Shown piece after piece: positions 5,879 to 12,267 of a DNA stretch of 12,267 nucleotides (position 1 is its first letter; every line of letters begins with the position of its first letter). The notes beneath the pieces were generated by a model that saw nothing but the letters and a program-made list of their open reading frames with translations, did no database searches and was not told the DNA's origin. This stretch comes from JBCCFX01 sp039029515 (GTDB lineage: Bacteria > Planctomycetota > Phycisphaerae > Phycisphaerales > SM1A02): assembly GCA_039029515.1 (NCBI GenBank), contig JBCCFX010000125.1:1-12267 (forward strand). The letters run 5' to 3'. The position numbers and the translations under genes are program-made.

Positions 5879-8686
5879 ATGAAGATCAACGACCCGGCCC
5901 ACTACCAGCGGATCTTCACGATCTATACCGAAGCTCGCGGGATTGCTGATCACGATTCACGCGAGTCATTCCTTACCGAAGCATGCGGTGATGATGATTC
6001 ACTTCGCGCTGAAGTGCTTGCGCTGCTGGCACAGGGCAACGAAGTTGAGGTTCCGGCGATCCTCGATGATGCGGCGATTGACGACCAGCGCGGACGTCTG
6101 CATGCCGACATCGGAACTGATGCCTCGCGCGAGACGATTGTGCAGCCTTCGACAGCGCCGACTCATGTCGGACGTTTTCGCGTGCTTCGCCAGATCGGCG
6201 CGGGCGGCATGGGCACGGTGTACGAAGCGGAACAGGACACACCGCGCCGTCGCGTCGCATTGAAGATGGTTCATGCGCAGCGCGGCAACGCTGCGATGGC
6301 GGCTCGGTTGCAGCGCGAGGCCGAGATCCTCGGTCGCTTGCAGCATCCGGGGATCGCGCAAGTCTACGATGCGGGCATTCTCGACATCGGTGAAGGCGCG
6401 CAGCCGTACTTCGCGATGGAACTCATCGATGGCCTTCCGCTGACCAAATTCGCGGATGTGCGAAAGCTTGGCGACCGCGAGCGAATCGAATTGCTCGCGA
6501 CGATCTGCAGTGCCGTGCAGTACGCGCATGAAAAGGGCATCATCCATCGTGATCTGAAACCCGACAACGTTTTGGTGGATGATGACGGCCGGGCCAAGGT
6601 GCTGGATTTCGGAATTGCGAGTTCGACCGGCCAGGATTCGATTGATCTGCAGACGATGACCCGCGAAGGGCAGATTCTCGGCACGCTGTCATACATCGCG
6701 CCGGAACAACTCGAACACGGTGCGGAAGCCATGACGCCGTCAGCGGATATCTACGCGCTGGGCGTGATCGGCTTCGAACTGCTCTCCGGGCGACTGCCGC
6801 ACGATGTCTCCGGGATGTCGATCGCACAGGGGCTGAAGTATCTCTCGCAGCACGATCCGCTACGTCTGGACGAGATTTCGCCGCGGTACAAGGGTGACAT
6901 CGCGACGATCATCGGCAGTGCGTTGATGCGCGAGCCGGACCAACGGTACGTGTCGGCGGCGGCGATGGCGGCGGACATTCGCCGGCATCTGGATGATCAG
7001 CCGATTCTCGCTCGCACGCCGACGCGGATCTACCGCGCGCGGAAGTTCGTTCGTCGAAATACCGCGCTGGTGACCGGCACGACGATTGCCACGGCGACGC
7101 TGCTGCTGGGAACGATCGTGTCGACAACGTTCGCGTTTCGGGCGGAGAACGCTCGCCGCGACACCGCAGATGCGCTGCACGATCTCGAACAGGTGTCGGA
7201 CTTTCAGGCGTCGATGCTTCAATCCCTGACGCCGGATCGATTCGCCGAGCAGATGTATAAGGTGATGGTCGAGCAGTACGCATCGTCCACGAACCAGTCT
7301 GTGGATGATGTCAAACATGCTGACGCCGAGTTCGATGAGTTTCTCCTGCGCGTCGACCCGCGGACTGTCTCGACTCAGGTTATCGCCACAACACTATGGT
7401 CATCATCGATACATTCGATCAACGAGCAGTTTGCCGACCAGCCGGTGCTTCGTACAAGGTTGTTGCAGGAGCTACTGGAATCGTATTACAGCGTGATCTG
7501 GGGTGGGCTCATCATCCCGGACATCGACTTGGTCGCGCTTCATCGCGAGATCATTGCAATTCGCCAAGAGCATCTTGGCGATGAGCACCCCGATACGCTG
7601 ATTGCGCGCGGCCAGATACTCATACATGATTCCTATCGCCAGCAAAAGTCAGACAAGGAGATCGATCTGCTCCTGGAAGCGCAGCGTCGAGTGCTGGGGC
7701 CAGACAATCGGAACACCCTCTACACGACCGCGCTCATGGGACTGTATTTTCGTCAGAATGGAGATGCTGCCAGAGCGAGAGTATTGGCCGATGACGGAGC
7801 GCGGCGTGCGATCGAGCATCTTGATCCAACAGATTTTGTTTACCAGATGCTCCTGTCGAATGCGGTGCTTGACGGCTCCCCTGCCAATCGGCACCGCTAT
7901 GCCGGACTGGCCTCAGCTGGGTCGATTGCGGGCATTACATCAGGCTCGTTTCACCGCCTGAGATATACGTTTCTGCCAAGTATCGTCCTCGCGCGCGAGG
8001 GGCGTTACGAAGAGGCAGAGCAGGAGTTCAGGCGGATCGACCAGCAACTCCTCGAGCTCGTCGGGATGTATCCGTCTCGAACGAATCAACTCGTCACGCT
8101 CGCCTGGATTCTCGAGGAGCGGGGTGATGATGAGGCGGCAGAACAGCAACTGCTTGACATCCTCGAGCAGGCACCGTCATGGCAGTATCACGAACATCTG
8201 CTTCGTCACAACCTCGGGTTCGTGCAGTACAAACTCGGCAAGTTCCAAGCGGCGGAACAGAACATTCGCCGCTCGATCGAAACGGACATTCATTCTGGCA
8301 TCCTTGTACAAGCGCAGCGACAAGGCAATTTGTCGTTGGTGGTTGCCGCACAGGGGCGTCTCGAAGAGGCCGAACCTCTGGCACGCAACGCGTTGGCGAT
8401 GGTCAACAACGACGATGTTCACAGTCCACATCAGGTCGCACATCAACGTGGCGCGCTCGCGCGGGTCTTATGGCATGAAGAACGATACGACGAAGCGGAA
8501 GCCGAACTCGAATTGGCATATCCGGTGCTGCTCGACGAACATGGCGCGCGCCACGAACGCGTGACGCGCGTGATGGGATATTTCGTTGACCTGTATGACG
8601 CCTGGCACGCCGAAGAGCCGGATGCGGGGTATGACGCATTGGCCGACGAATGGCGTGAGCGCCTGACGTCGGCGAACGATGCGTGA
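5879..8686 (+). CDS. Transmembrane Hanks-type Ser/Thr protein kinase with TPR-like C-terminal region
   Basis: 935 residues; ATG at 5879 with AGGA (5867-5870) 8 nt upstream. The N-terminal 95 residues carry FLTEACGDDDSLRAEVLALL, typical of planctomycete kinases of this class. Kinase domain about 98-372: Gly loop IGAGGMGTVY (106-115), VALK Lys129, alpha-C Glu147, HRDLKPDN (223-230, catalytic Asp225), DFG (243-245), Thr-rich activation loop (LQTMTREGQILGT) and APE (274-276). All catalytic residues are present, so it should be active. A basic juxtamembrane stretch (RIYRARKFVRRN) precedes one membrane helix at 394-420, placing the kinase in the cytoplasm and residues 421-935 outside the membrane. 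The tail has TPR-like helices from about 550 on (EEAEQEFRRI, AAEQNIRRSI, LEEAEPLARNAL, YDEAEAELELAY), probably a binding or sensing surface. Likely phosphorylates the sigma factor encoded just upstream. Confidence 0.93.
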   Translation: MKINDPAHYQRIFTIYTEARGIADHDSRESFLTEACGDDDSLRAEVLALLAQGNEVEVPAILDDAAIDDQRGRLHADIGTDASRETIVQPSTAPTHVGRFRVLRQIGAGGMGTVYEAEQDTPRRRVALKMVHAQRGNAAMAARLQREAEILGRLQHPGIAQVYDAGILDIGEGAQPYFAMELIDGLPLTKFADVRKLGDRERIELLATICSAVQYAHEKGIIHRDLKPDNVLVDDDGRAKVLDFGIASSTGQDSIDLQTMTREGQILGTLSYIAPEQLEHGAEAMTPSADIYALGVIGFELLSGRLPHDVSGMSIAQGLKYLSQHDPLRLDEISPRYKGDIATIIGSALMREPDQRYVSAAAMAADIRRHLDDQPILARTPTRIYRARKFVRRNTALVTGTTIATATLLLGTIVSTTFAFRAENARRDTADALHDLEQVSDFQASMLQSLTPDRFAEQMYKVMVEQYASSTNQSVDDVKHADAEFDEFLLRVDPRTVSTQVIATTLWSSSIHSINEQFADQPVLRTRLLQELLESYYSVIWGGLIIPDIDLVALHREIIAIRQEHLGDEHPDTLIARGQILIHDSYRQQKSDKEIDLLLEAQRRVLGPDNRNTLYTTALMGLYFRQNGDAARARVLADDGARRAIEHLDPTDFVYQMLLSNAVLDGSPANRHRYAGLASAGSIAGITSGSFHRLRYTFLPSIVLAREGRYEEAEQEFRRIDQQLLELVGMYPSRTNQLVTLAWILEERGDDEAAEQQLLDILEQAPSWQYHEHLLRHNLGFVQYKLGKFQAAEQNIRRSIETDIHSGILVQAQRQGNLSLVVAAQGRLEEAEPLARNALAMVNNDDVHSPHQVAHQRGALARVLWHEERYDEAEAELELAYPVLLDEHGARHERVTRVMGYFVDLYDAWHAEEPDAGYDALADEWRERLTSANDA

Positions 8687-8700
8687 TCCGGGTCCGATGA

Positions 8701-8967
8701 GGAATCCCACCGATCGTCATCAATGTCGGGCTGGCCGGATTCGAATCGACCCATACCTTGCCCCTCGACAGTCGATCGCGTTCACAAGGTGATGGTCGGA
8801 CGGCACTTGCGGACGCAGGAAATCCGACCCCCGCAGATACCACAGCAGTTGGAACGCAAAACCCCGCGCATGACCGCGATCTGGCGGCGGTCGTGGAGGC
8901 ATGGCCCGACCTGCCGGCGGCGATCCGGGCGGGGATCATCGCGATGGTGAAGAGCACGGTGCGGTAG
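8701..8967 (+). pseudogene. Remnant of integrase-associated reading frame (C-terminal tail)
   Basis: A frame open from the stop at 8698-8700 to the TAG at 8965-8967 encodes 88 residues without a plausible start at its head; the first ATG is at 8758. It begins GIPPIVINVGLAGFESTHTL, the kind of peptide produced when a frame crosses the reverse complement of a tRNA 3' end. It finishes DRDLAAVVEAWPDLPAAIRA, then GIIAMVKSTVR. From memory, a similar tail (D-L-x-x-V-x-x-W-P-x-L-P-x-x-I-R-x-x-I-x-x-M-V) recurs in planctomycete genomes next to phage-type integrases. No catalytic integrase residues are present. It could still be a short expressed ORF from 8758 (69 aa). Confidence 0.4.
8724..8745 (-). 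other. tRNA 3'-end-like fragment, candidate attachment-site scar
   Basis: Read on the minus strand, TTCGAAT resembles a T-loop, followed by CCGGC (3' half of the T-stem) and CAGCCCGA (acceptor 3' strand plus discriminator). The 5' side does not pair (GTCGA in place of GCCGG) and no tRNA body follows, so this is only the 3' part. That is the segment typically copied at one end of an element integrated into a tRNA gene. It could be chance: the match is 20-odd bases. Confidence 0.3.
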
Positions 8968-9309
8968 GGGAGGGGCAGCGGCCGCTTCCACCAGAATCTG
9001 AACCACACCGCCGCCCCGTCATGCGTTGGGACTCTATCGATACCTCGCCCGCACAGCGTGTGAAGCTGGGGAAACCAGATGCGCCTGGAAAGACCGTTGT
9101 CGCCAGTTGGTGGTTCCTCAGTCGAACGAGCCCGTTATATGCACACGCATCGATGACCGTGTGGTTCGAATTGATCGGCGTCTTATTGCGAGTCGACGGG
9201 ACTCATCTGTACCCGATGCGCAAAGCTATTCGTGTGTACGCAGACGTCACTCACTATGCTGGGTCCTTCTCAGCGCATGATCCGGGGACGACGTGGAGGG
9301 GAATCAGTG
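8968..9309 (+). other. Gene-free stretch before the truncated surface gene
   Basis: 342 bases in which I see no convincing gene, tRNA or terminator. Near its start is the 10-bp palindrome AGCGGCCGCT (8977-8986). Near its end GGAGGGG (9295-9301) is the ribosome-binding site of the 9310 gene. No promoter better than about 7 of 12 consensus bases was found. Frames crossing it are open by composition and overlap the start of the next gene, so I do not call them. Confidence 0.5.
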
Positions 9310-11052
9310 ATGTTGAGTGTGTCGAGGTTGGGTGCGAATCAGACGCTGGTCCGTGTCATGCAGGGATTGGTTTCAATCATCGCCGTGATAACGATGTCGT
9401 CAGTCTCATACGGCGGCGAAGAACCGCAGCCATCGGGCGCATGCTGCCTCAATCCGGGCGAACCTTGTCTCAGCAGCTGTGTTAACACCACGCAATCGAA
9501 TTGTTCGGCTTCCGGAGGGGCATATCTGGGCGACAATACGATGTGCATTGAGGAGATTTGTGGCTCATGCCCGTCCGGCGCATGTTGTACGCCCAATGGT
9601 AGCTGTTTCGAGCCGATAGCCTCATTCTGCCTGCAGATTGGAGGCGTGTATCAAGGCAATGACACAGAGTGTATTGACGTCATGTGCCCAACGCCTCCAG
9701 GGGCGTGCTGTCTCTGTAATGCTGAATGCGTATTGACGGACGATTCAGCTTCATGTGATGCGCTGGCAGGTCGTTTTCAGGGTGCGGGAACCAACTGCGC
9801 ATCGTCGGCATGTTTCGCCGTGGAGGGCGCATGCATACTGCCGGGAGGCGGCTGCATCATTCAATCCGCACAGGATTGCTCGTTCATGTCTGGCGGAGCG
9901 TATCAGGGCGATGGCACGTTATGCCTCGTGAGCTTTGATGCCGGCACATGCTGTGGTACAGGCGGTACGTTTGTTGACTGGACAGACAATTCGGCTTGGT
10001 GCCCCAATGGCGTGCCAGAGTATGGCGAAGTGGTGAGCTTTGGCGGTGTGTGTACGCCGATCGTCAAATCGCAGAGTGTGGTGTTCCTCCAGAATGATGA
10101 TGTCGGTTCGCACGAGATTCGAATCGAAACGAACGCGGATGTCAGCCTCCGTGGCGCGGGAAGCCTCGATACGTGCCAGCTTGATGTGCGAGGTGAGCTT
10201 GAGGTGACGGAAGACACCACGCTTGCCACGGCGCTTCTGCGAATTGACCAAACCGAGGGAATCGACCTGTCTGTCGGCAGCAACGCCTCGGTCGTGGTTG
10301 GCGATGTGCTGGACGCGCTGCCCGGACAACTGGTGATTCAGTCGGGCGAGATGGTGATCGACCTCGCCGCCAGCAAGGAAGTACCGATTCCACAGGCAAC
10401 GATCGCCGCGCCGATCATCATCAATGACACGCTCGTTCTCGAAGACGAGATTCTCGATGGTGTCGGCGTCACCAATTGTCTCGGTGGACTCGCCTGTTCG
10501 GAGGATGCGATCATTCGGGCACATGTTCGGAACGCCGCTGGAGCGTTGACGTGTGAGCGGCTTCGCATTTTCGATACTGCTCTGCCCACGAAACTTGATG
10601 GCACGCTTGAGATCATCGTTGATCCCGCTGATCTCAATGTCATCGAACTTGGGGTGCCTGCGTCATTCATAGAATTCTTTGACTTCGATACGTATCCGAG
10701 TCTTGGTCGATTCCCAACTGTACGCGTGCTCGATGCCACCACGATGCAGCCGTTGTCACCCAATTCGGAGCGGACGATCGCGTTGCTGTATAGCGGCACC
10801 GGCGTTTCGCTCGCCGTGGTGACCACACCAAGGACAGTCGTCTTCACGAGTCCAGCGACATTCGACGAACTTGAGGTGTCTGATCTGAGCATGAACGATC
10901 AGCTCGTGCTTGGAACACACGGCACCAACGCGGATGTCGATGCATGGGTCATGGATCTGGTCCGATGGCAGGATGACCTGCCCCAGCTTGTTAGTCCACG
11001 TCCAATGTTACAGATCGAACGTGCATGCGCCCGTCGATGTGCGGCGGCGTGA
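9310..11052 (+). CDS. Secreted protein with Gly-Ala-Cys-Cys repeats, C-terminus cut off by IS insertion
   Basis: The frame has 580 codons from the ATG at 9310, set by GGAGGGG 8 nt upstream; a GTG at 9232 would extend it across that site. Only 554 codons (to 10973) are the original gene; the last 26 residues and the TGA come from the IS end. Residues 1-35 form a signal peptide (LVSIIAVITMSSVSYG). Residues 43-208 hold four cysteine modules of about 40 residues (GACC, later GGxYxGxxTxC; the fourth has GACI), the same type as in the 1757 protein. From about 218 comes a beta-rich region opening WTDNSAWCPNGVPEYGEVVSFGG, a signature seen in secreted planctomycete beta-helix-like proteins, with many VxLxG-type strands. 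The host part ends QLVLGTHGTNADVDAWVMDLVRWQ; the HG could be the start of an alpha/beta-hydrolase domain, but that is weak. The product is likely non-functional or altered. Confidence 0.8.
   Translation: MLSVSRLGANQTLVRVMQGLVSIIAVITMSSVSYGGEEPQPSGACCLNPGEPCLSSCVNTTQSNCSASGGAYLGDNTMCIEEICGSCPSGACCTPNGSCFEPIASFCLQIGGVYQGNDTECIDVMCPTPPGACCLCNAECVLTDDSASCDALAGRFQGAGTNCASSACFAVEGACILPGGGCIIQSAQDCSFMSGGAYQGDGTLCLVSFDAGTCCGTGGTFVDWTDNSAWCPNGVPEYGEVVSFGGVCTPIVKSQSVVFLQNDDVGSHEIRIETNADVSLRGAGSLDTCQLDVRGELEVTEDTTLATALLRIDQTEGIDLSVGSNASVVVGDVLDALPGQLVIQSGEMVIDLAASKEVPIPQATIAAPIIINDTLVLEDEILDGVGVTNCLGGLACSEDAIIRAHVRNAAGALTCERLRIFDTALPTKLDGTLEIIVDPADLNVIELGVPASFIEFFDFDTYPSLGRFPTVRVLDATTMQPLSPNSERTIALLYSGTGVSLAVVTTPRTVVFTSPATFDELEVSDLSMNDQLVLGTHGTNADVDAWVMDLVRWQDDLPQLVSPRPMLQIERACARRCAAA
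9436..9933 (+). repeat. Four tandem cysteine-rich modules (GACC type)
   Basis: Modules at residues 43-88, 90-129, 131-170 and 173-208 of the truncated surface protein share the pattern G-A-C-C, x-G-x-C, C, G-G/G-x-Y/F-x-G and a final T-x-C. Each has about six cysteines, presumably in disulfides outside the cell. Related modules occur three times in the 1757 protein. Confidence 0.85.
10974..10998 (+). repeat. IS left terminal inverted repeat
   Basis: 25 bases starting TGACCTGCCCC and ending GTCCA. It matches the right end perfectly over the first 11 bases and then partly, with a 1-base length difference overall. The orfB stop codon (10991-10993 on the minus strand) lies inside it. Confidence 0.88.
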
Positions 11053-11899
11053 GCGGAGCGAACGACGCTGCACATCGTTCATCCCGTGAAGCATCACGTA
11101 CCAACACCGCTTCCGGTGCCGGCGGCCTGTACCCCAGCGACGAGTGCGGACGAACCGTGTTGTACTCCACTCGCCAGCGCTCCACCAGCACTTTCGCCTC
11201 ATTCAATGAGTAGAAGATCTCACGGTTCAGCAGCTCATCGCGCAAGCTCCCGTTGAACCGCTCGTTGTAGCCGTTCTCCCACGGACTACCCGGCGTGATG
11301 TATTGCGTTCTCACGCCGATCTCATTCAGCCAATCACGCACGACCTTCGCCGTGAACTCCGAGCCGTTGTCCGATCGGATGTGCGCCGGCACGCCGCGCG
11401 TCGCGAACAACCACGCCAGTTGCTCGAGCACGTCGTCTGACTTCAGTTGACGCGCTACGGTGATCGCCAGGCACTCACGGGTGTACTCGTCGATGATCGT
11501 CAGCATTCGGAACGGCCGGCCATCGTGTGTCCTCGCCATGACGAAGTCGTACGCCCACACGTGATCCTTCCGTTCCGGCCGAAGCCGGACGCAGGAGCCA
11601 TCGTTCATCCATAAACGCCCACGCTTCGGCTGCTTCTTCGGCACCTTCAGTCCCTCACGTCGCCAGATCCGTTCGATGCGTTTGTGATTCACGTTCCAAC
11701 CCTCCCGGCGAAGCAGCGCCGTGATCCGTCGGTAGCCGTACCGACCGTACGCCGATGCCAGTTCGATGATGCGACGCGTCAGCGGCGATTCGTCATCGCA
11801 ATCGATCGGGACGTAGCGCTGCGTCGCACGCGGTTGTCTGAGGACCCGACACGCACGACGCTCCGAGACGTTCAGGTGCTCCTGAACGCCTTCAATCAT
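10991..11899 (-). CDS. IS3-family transposase OrfB (DDE integrase core)
   Basis: 302 residues from the ATG at 11899; the frame is open further upstream and normally joins OrfA by a -1 frameshift at 11926-11932, giving a 402-residue OrfAB transposase. An N-terminal HTH-like part (VSERRACRVLRQPRATQRYV) leads to YGRYGYRRITALLRREGW and then the integrase core. The DD(35)E triad is Asp118 (WAYDFV), Asp177 (RSDNGSEF) and Glu213 (WENGYNERFNG), with the expected spacing. The C-terminus has YNTVRPHSSLGYRPP, diagnostic for IS3 transposases. It catalyses copy-paste transposition through a circular intermediate in this family. All catalytic residues are present and no frameshift or internal stop is seen apart from the programmed one. 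Confidence 0.95.
   Translation of the reverse strand: MIEGVQEHLNVSERRACRVLRQPRATQRYVPIDCDDESPLTRRIIELASAYGRYGYRRITALLRREGWNVNHKRIERIWRREGLKVPKKQPKRGRLWMNDGSCVRLRPERKDHVWAYDFVMARTHDGRPFRMLTIIDEYTRECLAITVARQLKSDDVLEQLAWLFATRGVPAHIRSDNGSEFTAKVVRDWLNEIGVRTQYITPGSPWENGYNERFNGSLRDELLNREIFYSLNEAKVLVERWRVEYNTVRPHSSLGYRPPAPEAVLVRDASRDERCAASFAPLTPPHIDGRMHVRSVTLDVD
11867..11890 (-). other. Hairpin downstream of frameshift site
   Basis: CGTTCAGG and CCTGAACG pair perfectly around a 4-nt loop (AGCA), extendable by a G-T and a G-C pair to 10 bp. It lies 35 nt downstream of the slippery heptamer in the orfB coding region. That is farther than a standard frameshift stimulator, but IS3 elements do use distal structures. 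Confidence 0.45.
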
Positions 11900-11919
11900 G
11901 CGTCGGCGGCGTGCCGGGC

Positions 11920-12198
11920 TCAGTACTTTGGGTTGGCGGCCTCGCGCAGAATTGCTTTGTCGAGCTCGGCGTCCGCGAGCAGCTTCTTCAGCCGGGCGTT
12001 CTCGCGCTCGAGCACTTTGAGTCGCTTCGCCTGGTCGACCTTCATGCCGCCGAACTCACGACGCCAGCGGTAATAGGTCTGTGCGGTGACGCCGATGAGT
12101 TTGCAGACCTGCTCGACGGTCTTGCCGTTCGAGAGTTCCACGTCGGCCTGCCGGAGCTTGTTGACGATCTGTTCAGGCTTGTGACGAGTCCGTGCCAT
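11920..12198 (-). CDS. IS3-family transposase OrfA (HTH protein)
   Basis: 92 residues from the ATG at 12198, chosen because GGGAGGG (12213-12207) lies 8 nt upstream; a GTG at 12234 would add 12 residues through that site. An HTH domain (about 9-48, with TVEQVCKLIGVTAQTYYRWRRE) is followed by a leucine-zipper-like helix (58-84, KRLKVLERENARLKKLLADA) used for oligomerisation. OrfA binds the IS ends and regulates transposition; fused to OrfB it forms the active transposase. It stops at TGA (11922-11920), 21 nt before the OrfB ATG. Confidence 0.94.
   Translation of the reverse strand: MARTRHKPEQIVNKLRQADVELSNGKTVEQVCKLIGVTAQTYYRWRREFGGMKVDQAKRLKVLERENARLKKLLADAELDKAILREAANPKY
11926..11932 (-). 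other. Programmed -1 frameshift heptamer CCCAAAG
   Basis: In the orfA frame the codons read C_CCA_AAG, then TAC and TGA. This is a canonical X_XXY_YYZ slippery site; slipping back one base gives CCC AAA GTA and continues V-L-S-P-A-R-R-R-R straight into OrfB. The site is at the expected place, two codons before the orfA stop. Confidence 0.85.
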
Positions 12199-12240
12199 AG
12201 TCGATGCCCTCCCTGGACCCGCGGAGTCTAACACTCACAC

Positions 12241-12266
12241 TGGACCAGTTTCTGGGGGGCAGGTCA
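12241..12266 (-). repeat. IS right terminal inverted repeat
   Basis: 26 bases; read inward they start TGACCTGCCCCCCAG and end GTCCA. The pairing partner is 10974-10998. It sits 42 nt upstream of the orfA start codon, so the orfA promoter must lie in or next to it; no clear promoter boxes are visible. Confidence 0.88.
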
Positions 12267-12267
12267 G

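Larger units (their letters stand above)
10974..12266 (-). mobile_element. IS3-family insertion sequence, complete (1293 bp)
   Basis: Both ends begin TGACCTGCCCC read inward, and both inverted repeats continue imperfectly to GTCCA. Between them lie orfA and orfB of an IS3-type transposase on the minus strand, with overlapping frames and a slippery heptamer. OrfA's sequence (AKRLKVLERENARLKKLL) resembles the IS407 subgroup. The left flank is GGA (10971-10973) and the only right-flank base in view is G (12267). That fits a 3-bp duplication GGA but cannot prove it. All features look intact, so the element is probably recent and potentially active. It interrupts the 9310 gene in the opposite orientation. 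Confidence 0.93.

Noticed and set aside
5351..5953. Minus-strand frames opposite the sigma and kinase genes (this and many others at 5999-7318 and 8094-9008)
   Set aside because: Shadows of strongly supported genes; low-complexity Arg/Pro/Ser translations with no motifs.
8977..8986. Palindrome AGCGGCCGCT as a terminator
   Set aside because: No loop and no T-run; a short GC palindrome is expected by chance at this base composition.
9155..9180. GGTTCGAATT resembling a tRNA T-arm
   Set aside because: The flanking bases do not form a T-stem and no cloverleaf can be built on either side.
9232..9309. GTG start at 9232 for the truncated surface protein
   Set aside because: The strong RBS GGAGGGG and the signal peptide both point to ATG 9310.
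8901..9485. 194-codon plus-strand frame between the kinase and the surface gene
   Set aside because: It overlaps the coding start of the 9310 gene in another frame, has no RBS and no recognisable motif; probably open by base composition.

Overview
The window looks like part of a Planctomycetota chromosome, most likely the class Phycisphaerae. This is judged from content alone: secreted proteins ending in paired dockerin-like modules (NIDDLLAVIN motif, final NFGACP), repeated Gly-Ala-Cys-Cys cysteine modules, a collagen-like surface protein with 'FTYQGRL' and 'GNVGIGT' modules, and an ECF sigma factor next to a transmembrane Ser/Thr kinase with a TPR-type tail. No ribosomal or other phylogenetic marker is present, so this is inference.

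Layout. (1) 1-1006, minus strand: a secreted collagen-like protein whose 3' end lies outside the window. (2) 1007-1252: a divergent intergenic region. It holds two near-identical 36-bp elements in opposite orientation, each followed by the same ribosome-binding decamer CGAGGAGAAC exactly 4 nt before its ATG. (3) 1253-1708 and 1757-5149, plus strand: a small secreted dockerin-like protein, then a 1130-residue exported protein with two PPC-like domains and two six-blade NHL propeller arrays, also ending in a dockerin-like pair. (4) 5222-5848 and 5879-8686: an ECF sigma factor and a membrane Ser/Thr kinase, spaced like an operon. (5) 8687-9309: no intact gene. It holds the in-frame tail of what looks like an integrase-associated reading frame, overlapping a fragment that resembles the 3' end of a tRNA (an att-like scar). 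(6) 9310-10973: a second exported protein with Gly-Ala-Cys-Cys repeats, cut by (7) an IS3-family insertion sequence at 10974-12266. The IS is complete with both inverted repeats and orfA/orfB joined by a CCCAAAG slippery site. The window ends one base beyond it.

How the parts may work together. The collagen-like, dockerin-like and NHL proteins are probably surface or secreted components; the 1757 protein and the truncated 9310 protein share the same cysteine module. The sigma-kinase pair between them is a likely signalling unit: the sigma factor lacks the acidic motif normally found in region 2.2 and has a Thr there, which fits activation by phosphorylation. The mirrored 36-bp elements between the first two genes are the most unexplained sequence here and may be a shared promoter or operator. 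Whether the sigma factor reads them is untested.
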